Notes under the pieces: model-generated | The model's input: the letters and a program-made list of their open reading frames with translations, nothing else | The model's database searches: none | Told to the model about the DNA's origin: nothing | Part shown: piece by piece, positions 5,739-13,232 of the stretch | Numbering within the stretch: the stretch's first letter is position 1 | How the letters are laid out: every line of letters starts with the position of its first letter | Assembly (NCBI GenBank): GCA_030598075.1 | Contig: JAUVQP010000009.1 | Coordinates: 1 to 18,061, forward strand | Reading direction: 5' to 3' | DNA length: 18,061 bases | DNA from: Miltoncostaeaceae bacterium | Lineage (GTDB): Bacteria > Actinomycetota > Thermoleophilia > Miltoncostaeales > Miltoncostaeaceae | Position numbers and translations under genes: made by a program

Positions 5739-7615
5739 GCGAGGGCAGCGGACCGAGCGCGGACCGTCTTCGCGTCGCCCTCGACCGGGGCGCCGACCAT
5801 CTGGCGTCCCTCCATCACGACGGCGGCTACTGGTGGGAGGAACTCGAGGCGAACTCGACGATCACCGCCGAGCACCTCTTTCTGCGGAGCGCCCTGGGCA
5901 TCGCGACGGACGACGAGCGGCGACGCATCGCGGCGGAGCTCCGCGCGACGCAACGGGGCGACGGATCCTGGCCCGTCTGGTACGGCGGGCCGCCAGACGT
6001 GAACGTCACGACCGAGGCGTACTACGCGCTCCGACTCTGCGGGGTGCCGGCCGACGATCGCGCGATGCGGCGGGCCCGCGACGTGGTCCTCGGCCTCGGC
6101 GGAGCCGATCAGACACGGTTCCTGACGCGCGTCTGGCTGGCCCTCCTGGGTCAGTTCCCGTGGTCCTCGCTGCCCGTCCTGCCACCGGAGATGATCCTTC
6201 TGCCGCCCCGAGCGCCGCTTTCCCCGTACCGGTTCGCGTGCTGGGCACGCGGCACCTTCGTGGCGCTCATGCTCCTCCTGTCGCGGCAGCCAACCTTCCC
6301 GCAGCCGGTCGGCGCGCGCGAGTTGTTCATCGACGAGCCCGGGGCGCAGGCGCCGCCGCCGCCCCGAGCGCCGGGCCGCTGGTCCCCGTGGCTGGCTCGC
6401 GGCGAACGGCTGGCGCGCCTCTACAACAGGCGCCCGGTCGCGCCTCTGCGGAGGCGGGCGGAGGCCCGCGTCGTCCGTTGGATCTGCGACCGGCAGGAGG
6501 CCGACGGATCCTGGGGCGGCATCCAGCCGCCGTGGGTCTTCTCGCTGCTGGCCCTTCGGTCGGTCGGCTTCCCCGTCGATCATCCCGTCATGGAACGAGG
6601 GCTCCGGGGGTTCGACGAGACCTTCTCGCTCCATCTCGACAGCGGGCGGCGTCTGCGGATTCAGCCCTGCCTGTCCCCGATCTGGGACACCGCCCTGGCC
6701 GCGGTCGCGATGCTCGACGCCGGGCGGAGCGACTCTCCCGAGGTGCGGGCGGCCATCGAGTGGATGCGCGCCAAGGAGGTCACGCAGTACGGCGACTGGT
6801 GGGAGATCCCTCAGCGAGGCCGCCCCGGGGGCTGGGCGTTCGAGTTCGAGAACATCTGGTACCCGGACACGGACGACACGGCGGAGGTTCTGATCGCGCT
6901 GCGCAAGGCCGGCGCCCCGCGGGACGATCCGGCCGTGCAACGCGGCGTCTCCTGGCTCCGGACGATGCAGTCGGCGGACGGCGGGTGGGGCGCCTTCGAC
7001 GTGGACAACAGCATGTCGATCATGAACCAGCTTCCGATGTGCGACTTCGGCGAGGTCCTCGACCCCCCGACCGAAGACGTGACGGCCCACGCAGTCGAGG
7101 GCCTCTGCATCTCCGGCGTCCCGGCATCCGATCCCGCAGTGCGAGCGGGCGTGGAGTACCTCGTGCGCACGCAGCGCCCCGACGGATCCTGGTGGGGCCG
7201 CTGGGGCGTCAACCACGTCTACGGCACCGGGGCCGTGGTTCCCGCCCTCCACGCCGCGGGACACGACATGGGCTCCACGACGGTGCGCCGCGCGGTGGGC
7301 TGGCTTCTCGACCGCCAGAACGCCGACGGAGGATGGGGCGAGGACATCCGCAGCTACACGGACCCCGCCTGGGTCGGGCGCGGGGAGTCGACACCGTCGC
7401 AGACCGCCTGGGCTCTGCTCGCCCTGCATGCCGCCGCGCCGGATGACCCCGCGGCCGGACGGGGCCTCGCGTATCTGGTGGACCGGCAGCGCCCCGACGG
7501 ATCGTGGGACGAGCCTCAGTTCACCGGAACCGGCTTCCCGAGCGACTTCATGATCAACTACCACGGGTACCGGCAGTACTTTCCGGTCACGGCGCTGGCT
7601 CGCTTCGCCGGATGA
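5735..7615 (+). CDS. shc: Squalene-hopene cyclase
   Basis: A 626-residue class II triterpene cyclase, close to the length of the Alicyclobacillus enzyme. The catalytic acid motif is DTDDT at residues 378-382 (the DxDD motif that protonates squalene), in the usual context IWYPDTDDTAEV. At least five QW-type repeats of the form DGSW or DGGW are spread over both alpha-barrel domains, and YWWEELEANSTITAEH marks the N terminus. It converts squalene to hopene and hopanol and is expected to be a monotopic membrane protein. The start is the GTG at 5735, overlapping the hpnA stop as GTGA; the frame is open further upstream but that would run into hpnA. Its stop overlaps the hpnC ATG. No catalytic residue appears to be missing. 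Confidence 0.97.
   Translation: MSEGSGPSADRLRVALDRGADHLASLHHDGGYWWEELEANSTITAEHLFLRSALGIATDDERRRIAAELRATQRGDGSWPVWYGGPPDVNVTTEAYYALRLCGVPADDRAMRRARDVVLGLGGADQTRFLTRVWLALLGQFPWSSLPVLPPEMILLPPRAPLSPYRFACWARGTFVALMLLLSRQPTFPQPVGARELFIDEPGAQAPPPPRAPGRWSPWLARGERLARLYNRRPVAPLRRRAEARVVRWICDRQEADGSWGGIQPPWVFSLLALRSVGFPVDHPVMERGLRGFDETFSLHLDSGRRLRIQPCLSPIWDTALAAVAMLDAGRSDSPEVRAAIEWMRAKEVTQYGDWWEIPQRGRPGGWAFEFENIWYPDTDDTAEVLIALRKAGAPRDDPAVQRGVSWLRTMQSADGGWGAFDVDNSMSIMNQLPMCDFGEVLDPPTEDVTAHAVEGLCISGVPASDPAVRAGVEYLVRTQRPDGSWWGRWGVNHVYGTGAVVPALHAAGHDMGSTTVRRAVGWLLDRQNADGGWGEDIRSYTDPAWVGRGESTPSQTAWALLALHAAAPDDPAAGRGLAYLVDRQRPDGSWDEPQFTGTGFPSDFMINYHGYRQYFPVTALARFAG
5960..7507 (+). repeat. DNA-level QW repeats in shc
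   Basis: The 12-mer GACGGATCCTGG (Asp-Gly-Ser-Trp) occurs identically at 5960-5971, 6503-6514 and 7181-7192. A fourth copy at 7496-7507 has one change (GACGGATCGTGG). Each is the core of a QW motif. The amino acid repeats are expected for this family; identity at the codon level is less so. Confidence 0.9.
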
Positions 7616-8481
7616 GCGCGCCGGTCCACAGCGGCGAAGCCGCCGCCCGCCGGGCGGTGCGCGATCACGACGAGAACTTCCCGGTCGCCTTCCGCCTGCG
7701 TCCACGCGACCGGCGCCGCGCCATGGACGCCGTCTACGCGTTCTGCCGGGCGACCGACGACATCGGCGACGAGGGCAGCGCGGCGCCGGACGAGCGGCTC
7801 GCCGCCCTCGACGCCTGGGAGCGCGATCTGCGTCGGGCCCTCGTGGGCGACACGCGCGATCCGCGCCTCGCGACTCTCGCGGCTGCTGCGACACGCTTCC
7901 CACTGCCGCTCGATCCGTTCCTCCGCTTGATCGAGGCGAACCGCATGGACCAACGGCGGCGGCGCTACAACACCCGCGACGAGCTCATCGAGTACTGCGA
8001 GCACTCGGCCACGCCGGTCGGCGAGATGGTGCTCGCCGTTCTCGGCTACCGGGATTCTTGGCGCATCGGCATGAGCGACGCCACCTGCGTGGGCCTCCAG
8101 TTGATCAACTTCTGGCAGGACATCGCTCGCGATCTCGCAGACCGGGATCGCATCTACCTGCCACGAGAGGACATGGAGCGCTTCGCCGTCCGGGAGCGGG
8201 ACCTGCGCGGCCCGACGGCCGGACCCGAAGTCCGCGCGCTGATCGAGTTCGAGGTCGAGCGCGCGCGGACGCTGTTCCGGGAGGGCGCCCCGCTCTCGCG
8301 CTTCGTACCGCGGCGCGCGCGGCTGGACATCCGCATGTTCACCGCGGCCGGCCTCGCGCTCTGCGACGCGATACGCGATCAGGACTACGACACGCTTGCC
8401 GCGCGGCCGGCCCCCGGACGGCGCGGACGAGCGACGATCGCGGTCCGTACGATCATCGCGATGGCGAGGCGCCGCGCATGA
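7612..8481 (+). CDS. hpnC: Hydroxysqualene synthase HpnC
   Basis: A 289-residue squalene/phytoene synthase family protein. It has the HpnC signature DENFPVAFRLRPRDRR at residues 20-35, the first Asp motif DDIGD (49-53) and the second motif DIARD (170-174) in NFWQDIARDLADRDRIYLP. In the three-enzyme route HpnC converts presqualene diphosphate to hydroxysqualene. Distinction from HpnD, encoded next, rests on the ENFPVA segment and the GLQLINFWQD context. The ATG at 7612 overlaps the shc stop as ATGA. Having hpnC, hpnD and hpnE together means no single-enzyme squalene synthase is needed. Confidence 0.94.
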   Translation: MSAPVHSGEAAARRAVRDHDENFPVAFRLRPRDRRRAMDAVYAFCRATDDIGDEGSAAPDERLAALDAWERDLRRALVGDTRDPRLATLAAAATRFPLPLDPFLRLIEANRMDQRRRRYNTRDELIEYCEHSATPVGEMVLAVLGYRDSWRIGMSDATCVGLQLINFWQDIARDLADRDRIYLPREDMERFAVRERDLRGPTAGPEVRALIEFEVERARTLFREGAPLSRFVPRRARLDIRMFTAAGLALCDAIRDQDYDTLAARPAPGRRGRATIAVRTIIAMARRRA

Positions 8482-9332
8482 GGACCACCCTCGCGTACGG
8501 GGCGTGCCGTGAGATCGCCCGGAGGGAGGCGCGCAACTTCTACTACGGCTTCGTCCTCTTGCCGCCCGACCGCCGATCCGGGATCTACGCCGCATACGCC
8601 TTCAGCAGGCGCGCCGACGACAGCGTCGACGGCGACGACACCGTCGAAGAGAAACTCGCCGCCGTGGCAACTCGGCGCGCAGAGCTCGACGCCTGCTACG
8701 CCGGAACACCGGAGCCCACCGACGCGGTGCTCGTGGCCCTCGCCGACACCGTGCGGCGCTTCGGTATCCCCCGCCGCTACCTTGACGACCTTCTCGACGG
8801 CGTGCAGATGGACCTCGAGAAGCGCCGGTACGGGGACTTCGCGGAACTCCGCTCCTACTGCGACCGCGTGGCCGGCGCGGTCGGGCTGATCAGCCTGTAC
8901 GTGTTCGGCTTCCAGAGCCCGGAGGCCCCCGTCCGGGCTCGCGAACTCGGTGTCGCGCTCCAGATGGTGAACATCATGCGCGACGTGGCCGAGGACGCCG
9001 AGCGAGACCGAATCTACCTGCCGGCCGACGAGATGGCGGCCCACGGGGTCACCGAGGACGAGGTGCTCGCCGGCGAGTCCTCCGCCGGCTTCCGGGCGCT
9101 GATGGCCGATCAGGCGGACCGGGCGCGCGAGCACTTCGCGCGGGGCGAGCTGCTTCTGCCGATGCTCGACCTCCGCGCGCGGATGTGCGTCTCCATGCTC
9201 TCCGGGCTCTACCGCGCGATCCTCGCCGACATCGAGGCCGGCGGCTACGACATCGTGCTCGATCAGAGGGTCTCGCTCTCGACGCCCCGAAAGCTCGGGC
9301 TCATGGCACGACGCAGCGCGCAGAGCCTATGA
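8478..9332 (+). CDS. hpnD: Presqualene diphosphate synthase HpnD
   Basis: A 284-residue squalene/phytoene synthase family protein. ARNFYYGFVLLPPDRR near the N terminus is typical of HpnD. The two Mg-binding Asp motifs are DDSVD (47-51) and DVAED (169-173), the latter within a QMVNIMRDV context. It joins two farnesyl diphosphates to presqualene diphosphate, the substrate of HpnC. The ATG at 8478 overlaps the hpnC stop as ATGA, and its stop overlaps the hpnE ATG. Length is normal and all catalytic aspartates are present. A phytoene synthase role is unlikely given the shc and hpnC neighbours. Confidence 0.94.
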   Translation: MRTTLAYGACREIARREARNFYYGFVLLPPDRRSGIYAAYAFSRRADDSVDGDDTVEEKLAAVATRRAELDACYAGTPEPTDAVLVALADTVRRFGIPRRYLDDLLDGVQMDLEKRRYGDFAELRSYCDRVAGAVGLISLYVFGFQSPEAPVRARELGVALQMVNIMRDVAEDAERDRIYLPADEMAAHGVTEDEVLAGESSAGFRALMADQADRAREHFARGELLLPMLDLRARMCVSMLSGLYRAILADIEAGGYDIVLDQRVSLSTPRKLGLMARRSAQSL

Positions 9333-10666
9333 GCGCTCGCCGCGTGGTCGTCTGCGGAGGAGGGGTCGCGGGCATCGCCGCGGCCGTGGAGGCCGCGGGC
9401 CACGGGGCCCGGGTCACCCTGGTGGAGCGACGGCCGTTCCTGGGCGGGAAGGCGTACAGCTTCCGCCATCGCAACGGCCGCGAGATCGACAACGGCCAGC
9501 ACGTCTATCTCGGCTGCTGCTCGGCCTACATGGGCCTCCTTCGGGCGCTCGGCACGCTCGCTCGGACGACGCTCCAACCGCGCCTCGACATTCCGGTGCG
9601 CGATCGGGCCGGGGTGCGCGGCGCGCTGACGGCGGGACGGGCGCCCGCCCCGCTTCACCTCGCCCGCTCGTTCGCGACCTACCCCCACCTGACGCTCCGG
9701 GACAAGGGCGCCGCGGCACGGGCGCTGGCCGAGCTGACCGTGCTCGGCAATCGGGCACGGCAGCGACTCGACCGCCTCAGCTTCGCGGATTGGCTCGCCG
9801 AGCGCGGGCAGGACGAGCGCTCCATCCGCGCTTTCTGGGATCTCATCGTGTTGCCCACCTGCAACGACCGCAGCGACCGGGTGTCGGCCGCGGTGGCGGC
9901 GTTCGTATTCCAGGAGGGCTTTCTGCGCCGGCGCGACGCGTCAGCGATCGGCTATGCCCGGGTCGGGCTGACCCAGCTCGTCGATCCGGCGACGCGGGCG
10001 CATCTGGAGGCCCGCGGCGGGCGAGTGATCGCCGGCCGTGGCGTGGGCGAGGCGGGTCCGGGCGGCGTCTGGCTGGACGACGGCACGCATCTGCCGGCCG
10101 ACGGGGTCGTGCTGGCGCTTCCGGCCCCGCGAGCGCACGCCGTCTGCCCGGCGGCCCTTCCCCGGGAGCCGCGCCTCGGGACGTCCCCGATCGTCAACGT
10201 GCACGTCTGGTTCGATCGTCCGGTCATGCAGGAGACGATGATCGCCGTCATCGACAGCCCCGCGCAGTGGGTCTTCAACCGATCCGCGATCGTCGATGGC
10301 GCCGCCGGCCCCGGTCAGCATCTGGCCGTCACGATCAGCGGAGCCCGCGACGAGGTGACCGTGTCGCGGGACGAGCTGGCGGAGACGATCGTCGCCGAAC
10401 TGACGCACCTGTTCCCCGCGGCCCGCGCCGCGCGGATCGAGGATGTGGCCGTTGTGAAGGAGGTCGACGCGACCTTCGCGGCCGCCCCGGGACAGGCCGC
10501 GGAGCGGCCGGGACCGCACACGCCCTTTCCCGAGGTTGCCCTGGCAGGCGCGTGGACGGCCACCGGCTGGCCCGCGACGATGGAGGGCGCCGCGCGCAGC
10601 GGCATGCGGGCCGCGCGCGTAGCGCTGGGTGTGCCGGTGGCAGCGACCGCCGGACGGTTTACGTGA
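9329..10666 (+). CDS. hpnE: Hydroxysqualene dehydroxylase HpnE (FAD-dependent)
   Basis: A 445-residue FAD-dependent amine-oxidase/phytoene-desaturase-like protein. The dinucleotide-binding fold has GGGVAG (residues 10-15) and Glu33 at the end of the second strand, followed by GGKAYSF. IDNGQHVYLG and the C-terminal ALAGAWTATGWPATMEGAARSG are characteristic of the squalene-associated HpnE group. It reduces hydroxysqualene to squalene, completing the HpnC/D/E pathway. The ATG at 9329 overlaps the hpnD stop. It is the last intact gene of the operon. Its stop also forms a GTGA with a GTG at 10663, which leads only to a short open frame. Confidence 0.94.
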   Translation: MSARRVVVCGGGVAGIAAAVEAAGHGARVTLVERRPFLGGKAYSFRHRNGREIDNGQHVYLGCCSAYMGLLRALGTLARTTLQPRLDIPVRDRAGVRGALTAGRAPAPLHLARSFATYPHLTLRDKGAAARALAELTVLGNRARQRLDRLSFADWLAERGQDERSIRAFWDLIVLPTCNDRSDRVSAAVAAFVFQEGFLRRRDASAIGYARVGLTQLVDPATRAHLEARGGRVIAGRGVGEAGPGGVWLDDGTHLPADGVVLALPAPRAHAVCPAALPREPRLGTSPIVNVHVWFDRPVMQETMIAVIDSPAQWVFNRSAIVDGAAGPGQHLAVTISGARDEVTVSRDELAETIVAELTHLFPAARAARIEDVAVVKEVDATFAAAPGQAAERPGPHTPFPEVALAGAWTATGWPATMEGAARSGMRAARVALGVPVAATAGRFT

Positions 10667-10917
10667 GCGACCGGGCATTCCGGCCGGTCACGTCGCCACC
10701 GGGTCGCGAACCCGAGGCACGGTCAGCGCCCCCAGGCCATGCCCGAAAAGCTCCACAGCCGGCGCGGGGGACATCAGCGCCCACGACCCCCGCCTGGTAG
10801 AGGGACATCCGGCGCTGGCGGCCGAGTACCGCCGACTCGCCGAGCGCGGTGCGCGAGGAGGCCGAGCGCATCGTGGCCGCGCTCAGCCCCGGAGCGCTTC
10901 AGCCGCCCGATTCCTGA
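10663..10917 (+). pseudogene. Possible broken small reading frame downstream of hpnE
   Basis: A GTG at 10663 overlaps the hpnE stop as GTGA, the same junction type as all upstream genes, but its frame stops at 10800 after 45 codons. Within the region another frame (about 10765-10855) has coding-like codon use and reads HDPRLVEGHPALAAEYRRLAER. From about 10846 the GTG frame again looks coding, reading VREEAERIVAALSPGALQPP to a TGA at 10915-10917, which overlaps the 3' end of the convergent transporter gene. Two opposite one-base indels would join these pieces into one protein of about 83 residues. I do not recognise it. It may be a decayed eighth operon gene, a sequencing error, or chance open frames in G+C-rich DNA. 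Confidence 0.3.
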
Positions 10918-11810
10918 GCGGCATCCGCACGGGGGCGGGCGGGCGCGGACACGACGGGCGGCCGGGCGTAGGCGTCCGCCGAGCTGCGCGTGAGCAGCCA
11001 CACCCCGACTCCGACCAGCACGAGCCCGGCCGCGAGCTGGGCGGCGGGCACGAGCTCCGTGGGCCATGACTCACCGAACAGAACCGGCGCCAGAGCGACC
11101 GGGACAAGCGTGTTGATGACCGCGACGATCGACTCGACGGTGGTCGCGTGGCCCAATTGGAGGGCGCTGGTCTTGGCCGTGTAGCCGAGCGTGCCGACGG
11201 CCGCCGCGGAGGCAAAGGCGACCGCAAGCATCAGCCACCGCCCGGTATCGATCGAGTCGGCCATCAGCTTGGAGAGCACCCCGTTGAGCGCCCAGGCGCA
11301 ACCGACCGACACGGCGATCACGCGCGGGTCGACCCACCGGCCCCGCATGCGCACGACGAAGACGGCGACCGTGCCCGCCAACAGCACGCTGACGACCACG
11401 GCCCAGGGCGCGGGGCCCGCGACCGAGACAGTTCGAGCGGGGGCGCGGATCGCCACGAGCGCGACGCCGCCGGCGAGCATGCCCACCCCGATCAGGGCGG
11501 ACGCCCTCACGCGTTCGTGGAGCACGACGTACGAAAATCCCACGAGCAGGAACAATCCCAGCGCCATGCCGGGAGCCACGACCGTCAGCGGGGCGACGAG
11601 GAGCGCGAGGGTCTTGAGGATCCAGCCGCCCAGGTCCAACGTGGCCGCGAGGCGCCACATCGGCCGGCGCACCAGGCTGGCCAGCATGGATATCCGCAGG
11701 TTCGCGGCGACCGGCACGCGCCGGGCTTCCATGGCCGTCAGGACGACCGCGAGGCTCGCGGTGGTGGCCGCAGCGGCGATCAGGATGATGGCCAGCGAGG
11801 CATTGCTCAC
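10899..11810 (-). CDS. EamA/DMT-superfamily membrane transporter
   Basis: A 303-residue hydrophobic protein with roughly nine or ten membrane segments, from ILIAAAATTASLAVVL at the N terminus to LAAGLVLVGVGVWLLT near residue 275, and a polar Pro/Ala-rich C-terminal tail. The repeated pattern of short helices, a mid-protein KTLALLVAPLTVVAPGMAL segment and the VVLHERVRASALIGVGML segment fit drug/metabolite (EamA-like) transporters. The substrate is unknown. The GTG at 11810 is chosen because the first membrane helix begins directly after it; the open frame extends further with a non-hydrophobic, Arg/Gly-rich stretch. It converges on the hopanoid operon and is divergent from the PAP2 gene. A link to hopanoid or lipid export would be speculation. 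Confidence 0.75.
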   Translation of the reverse strand: MSNASLAIILIAAAATTASLAVVLTAMEARRVPVAANLRISMLASLVRRPMWRLAATLDLGGWILKTLALLVAPLTVVAPGMALGLFLLVGFSYVVLHERVRASALIGVGMLAGGVALVAIRAPARTVSVAGPAPWAVVVSVLLAGTVAVFVVRMRGRWVDPRVIAVSVGCAWALNGVLSKLMADSIDTGRWLMLAVAFASAAAVGTLGYTAKTSALQLGHATTVESIVAVINTLVPVALAPVLFGESWPTELVPAAQLAAGLVLVGVGVWLLTRSSADAYARPPVVSAPARPRADAAQESGG

Positions 11811-11829
11811 GGCGACACCGCCGGCGAAA

Positions 11830-11839
11830 ACGTTACGAT
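11830..11839. promoter_or_regulatory. Back-to-back candidate -10 boxes for the transporter and PAP2 genes
   Basis: The sequence ACGTTACGAT contains TACGAT on the plus strand (11834-11839) and TAACGT on the minus strand (11835-11830). Both fit TANNNT and face opposite genes. The minus-strand box is 19 nt from the transporter GTG at 11810. The rest of 11811-11998 shows no other clear signal. Confidence 0.3.
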
Positions 11840-11998
11840 CCCCGCGCTCGCGACCTCCACGGACGGGACCTGCTGACCCTCGCACACCATCCTCAAGCCG
11901 GCTCCCGGAGCGGGTCTCGCGGTCTCGCCACACGGCTTCTCGGGGCCGTCCGGGCAGTCGCCGGCGGCGCCGGCCGCGGGCGGCGCGAGGCGGCGATC

Positions 11999-12688
11999 GT
12001 GCTCACGGCCCTGGGCGCCTACAACCTCGTGCGGGCGCTGCCCCGGGTGACGATCGCTCGCGGCGTCGCCAACGGCAGGCGCGTGGCGGAGCTTGAGCGC
12101 CGCCTTGGGATCGACATCGAGGAGAGCGCGCAACGCCTCTTCCTTCGCCGCCGGCTCGGGATGCCCCTGTGGAATGCGCTTTACCTTGGCAGTCAACTCG
12201 TCATCATGCCCCTGACGCTGGGGCTGGTCTACCGGTACCGACGCGAGTCCTGGCCGTTCGTCCGCAACCTCGCGCTGATCTCGTGGTCGGGCGGCCTCTC
12301 GTGGTACGCCCTCCAGCCAACGGCACCTCCGCGTCTGGTCGGCGGCCGCACCGTCGATACGGTCAGCCAGCAGACCCTAGTCAAGCTGGACTCGACTCTC
12401 CTCCGCACGACCTACAACCCGGTCGCCGCGATGCCCAGTTTGCACGTCGGCATGTCGTTCCTTGCCGCCTGGTCGCTCATCAACCTCTGCGACTCGGGCT
12501 GGACATCGGTCCTCGGTTCCGTCTACCCGGCCCTGGTCACCGTGGCCGTCGTGGTCACGGGGAATCACTACGTGCTGGACGTGGCGGCGGGCCTCGGGGT
12601 GGCAGCGTCCGCCCTGGCCATCGCGCGGCGGCTCACGCGGCCCCCGGGGGCGGCGAGCACCTGGCTGGTGCCCCGTCCGGGGCTCTAG
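11999..12688 (+). CDS. Aur1-like PAP2-superfamily membrane phosphatase/phosphotransferase
   Basis: A 229-residue multi-pass protein of the PAP2 (Aur1/Ipt1-like) group. Motifs in order: QPTAPPRL, the usual first motif of this subfamily; MPSLHVG with the catalytic His; and TGNHYVLDVAAG with the second catalytic His and Asp. Hydrophobic helices lie between and after these motifs. Such enzymes cleave or transfer phosphorylated lipid head groups; the substrate here is unknown. GTG 11999 has a GAGG eight bases upstream and is the only standard start available. However, the same frame stays open and coding-like upstream to about 11840 without ATG, GTG or TTG, so the true N terminus may be longer (non-standard start or an error). 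The stop shares CTAG with the stop of the convergent gene. Confidence 0.82.
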   Translation: MLTALGAYNLVRALPRVTIARGVANGRRVAELERRLGIDIEESAQRLFLRRRLGMPLWNALYLGSQLVIMPLTLGLVYRYRRESWPFVRNLALISWSGGLSWYALQPTAPPRLVGGRTVDTVSQQTLVKLDSTLLRTTYNPVAAMPSLHVGMSFLAAWSLINLCDSGWTSVLGSVYPALVTVAVVVTGNHYVLDVAAGLGVAASALAIARRLTRPPGAASTWLVPRPGL

Positions 12689-13041
12689 AGAGGCCCGGCC
12701 TCGGCGCCCTCCGTCGGAAGCGGCACGACGACCGTGGGTCGGCGATGCTCGTCGGCCCTGCGATTGACCTCGACCACGCGCTGCATGAGATCCCGGTAGG
12801 TCGGCGGAGGAGCGAAGCCCTCCACCTGGAGCTCGGCAGCGAGGCGGTTCGCCCACGTCACGAGGCTCGGAACCGGCTCGACGAGTCCGTCGAGCAGCGC
12901 CTGCTCGAGGACGAGGCCGCCCAGGCCCCGCAGCTCCGCGATGACCACGGCTCTCCGCCGCGGCCGGCGCGGCTTGGCGCGGCTGCGGCGCTTTCGAGGC
13001 AAGGTGGCAATGCGGGTGGTCGGAGCGCTGTTCGTCGTCAT
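12685..13041 (-). CDS. Small basic protein of unknown function
   Basis: A 118-residue protein with a strongly basic N-terminal tail (residues 15-30, mostly Arg, Lys and Pro), followed by a predicted mostly helical domain (AVVIAELRGLGGLVLEQALL, then VTWANRLAAELQVEGF) and a Pro-rich C terminus. I do not recognise the family. The basic tail suggests nucleic-acid contact, which is inference. The ATG at 13041 is the best start; an ATG further upstream would add a Pro/Arg-rich stretch without good coding character. Its stop overlaps that of the PAP2 gene. It is divergent from acsA, with 191 bp between. Confidence 0.6.
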   Translation of the reverse strand: MTTNSAPTTRIATLPRKRRSRAKPRRPRRRAVVIAELRGLGGLVLEQALLDGLVEPVPSLVTWANRLAAELQVEGFAPPPTYRDLMQRVVEVNRRADEHRRPTVVVPLPTEGAEAGPL

Positions 13042-13102
13042 CGAACCGCCGTCTCGGGGTGTAGTGGGCCCTCCCCACCTCGGCCGGACGGGGCGCTCGC
13101 TC

Positions 13103-13122
13103 ATTCCCCCGAAAGGGTGAAT
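13103..13122. promoter_or_regulatory. Imperfect palindrome/hairpin upstream of acsA
   Basis: The arms ATTC-C-CCC and GGG-T-GAAT flank GAAA, giving a 7-bp stem with one mismatch and a GNRA-type loop. It lies about 30 bp upstream of the candidate acsA -10 box, a normal place for an operator. No run of T follows, so a terminator is unlikely. Confidence 0.35.
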
Positions 13123-13151
13123 GCAGGATCGCGCGCGGGAGCGCTTGCGGG

Positions 13152-13157
13152 TACGAT
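13152..13157 (+). promoter_or_regulatory. Candidate -10 box of acsA
   Basis: TACGAT fits the actinobacterial TANNNT -10 pattern and lies 75 nt before the acsA ATG. The same hexamer appears upstream of the PAP2 gene at 11834. The -35 region is not recognisable. Confidence 0.35.
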
Positions 13158-13232
13158 GACGCCCGCGCCGCGAAGACGGATCGGCATCGGTCACCGGGCC
13201 TCGCGCCCGAGCCCCGAGAGAGGAGCCCGAAC

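Noticed and set aside
5465..7903. 812-codon open frame on the minus strand opposite hpnA, shc and hpnC
   Set aside because: It is antisense to three well-supported genes with clear catalytic motifs, and its translation is Arg/Gly/Pro-rich with no recognisable domain. Long antisense frames are common in high-G+C DNA.
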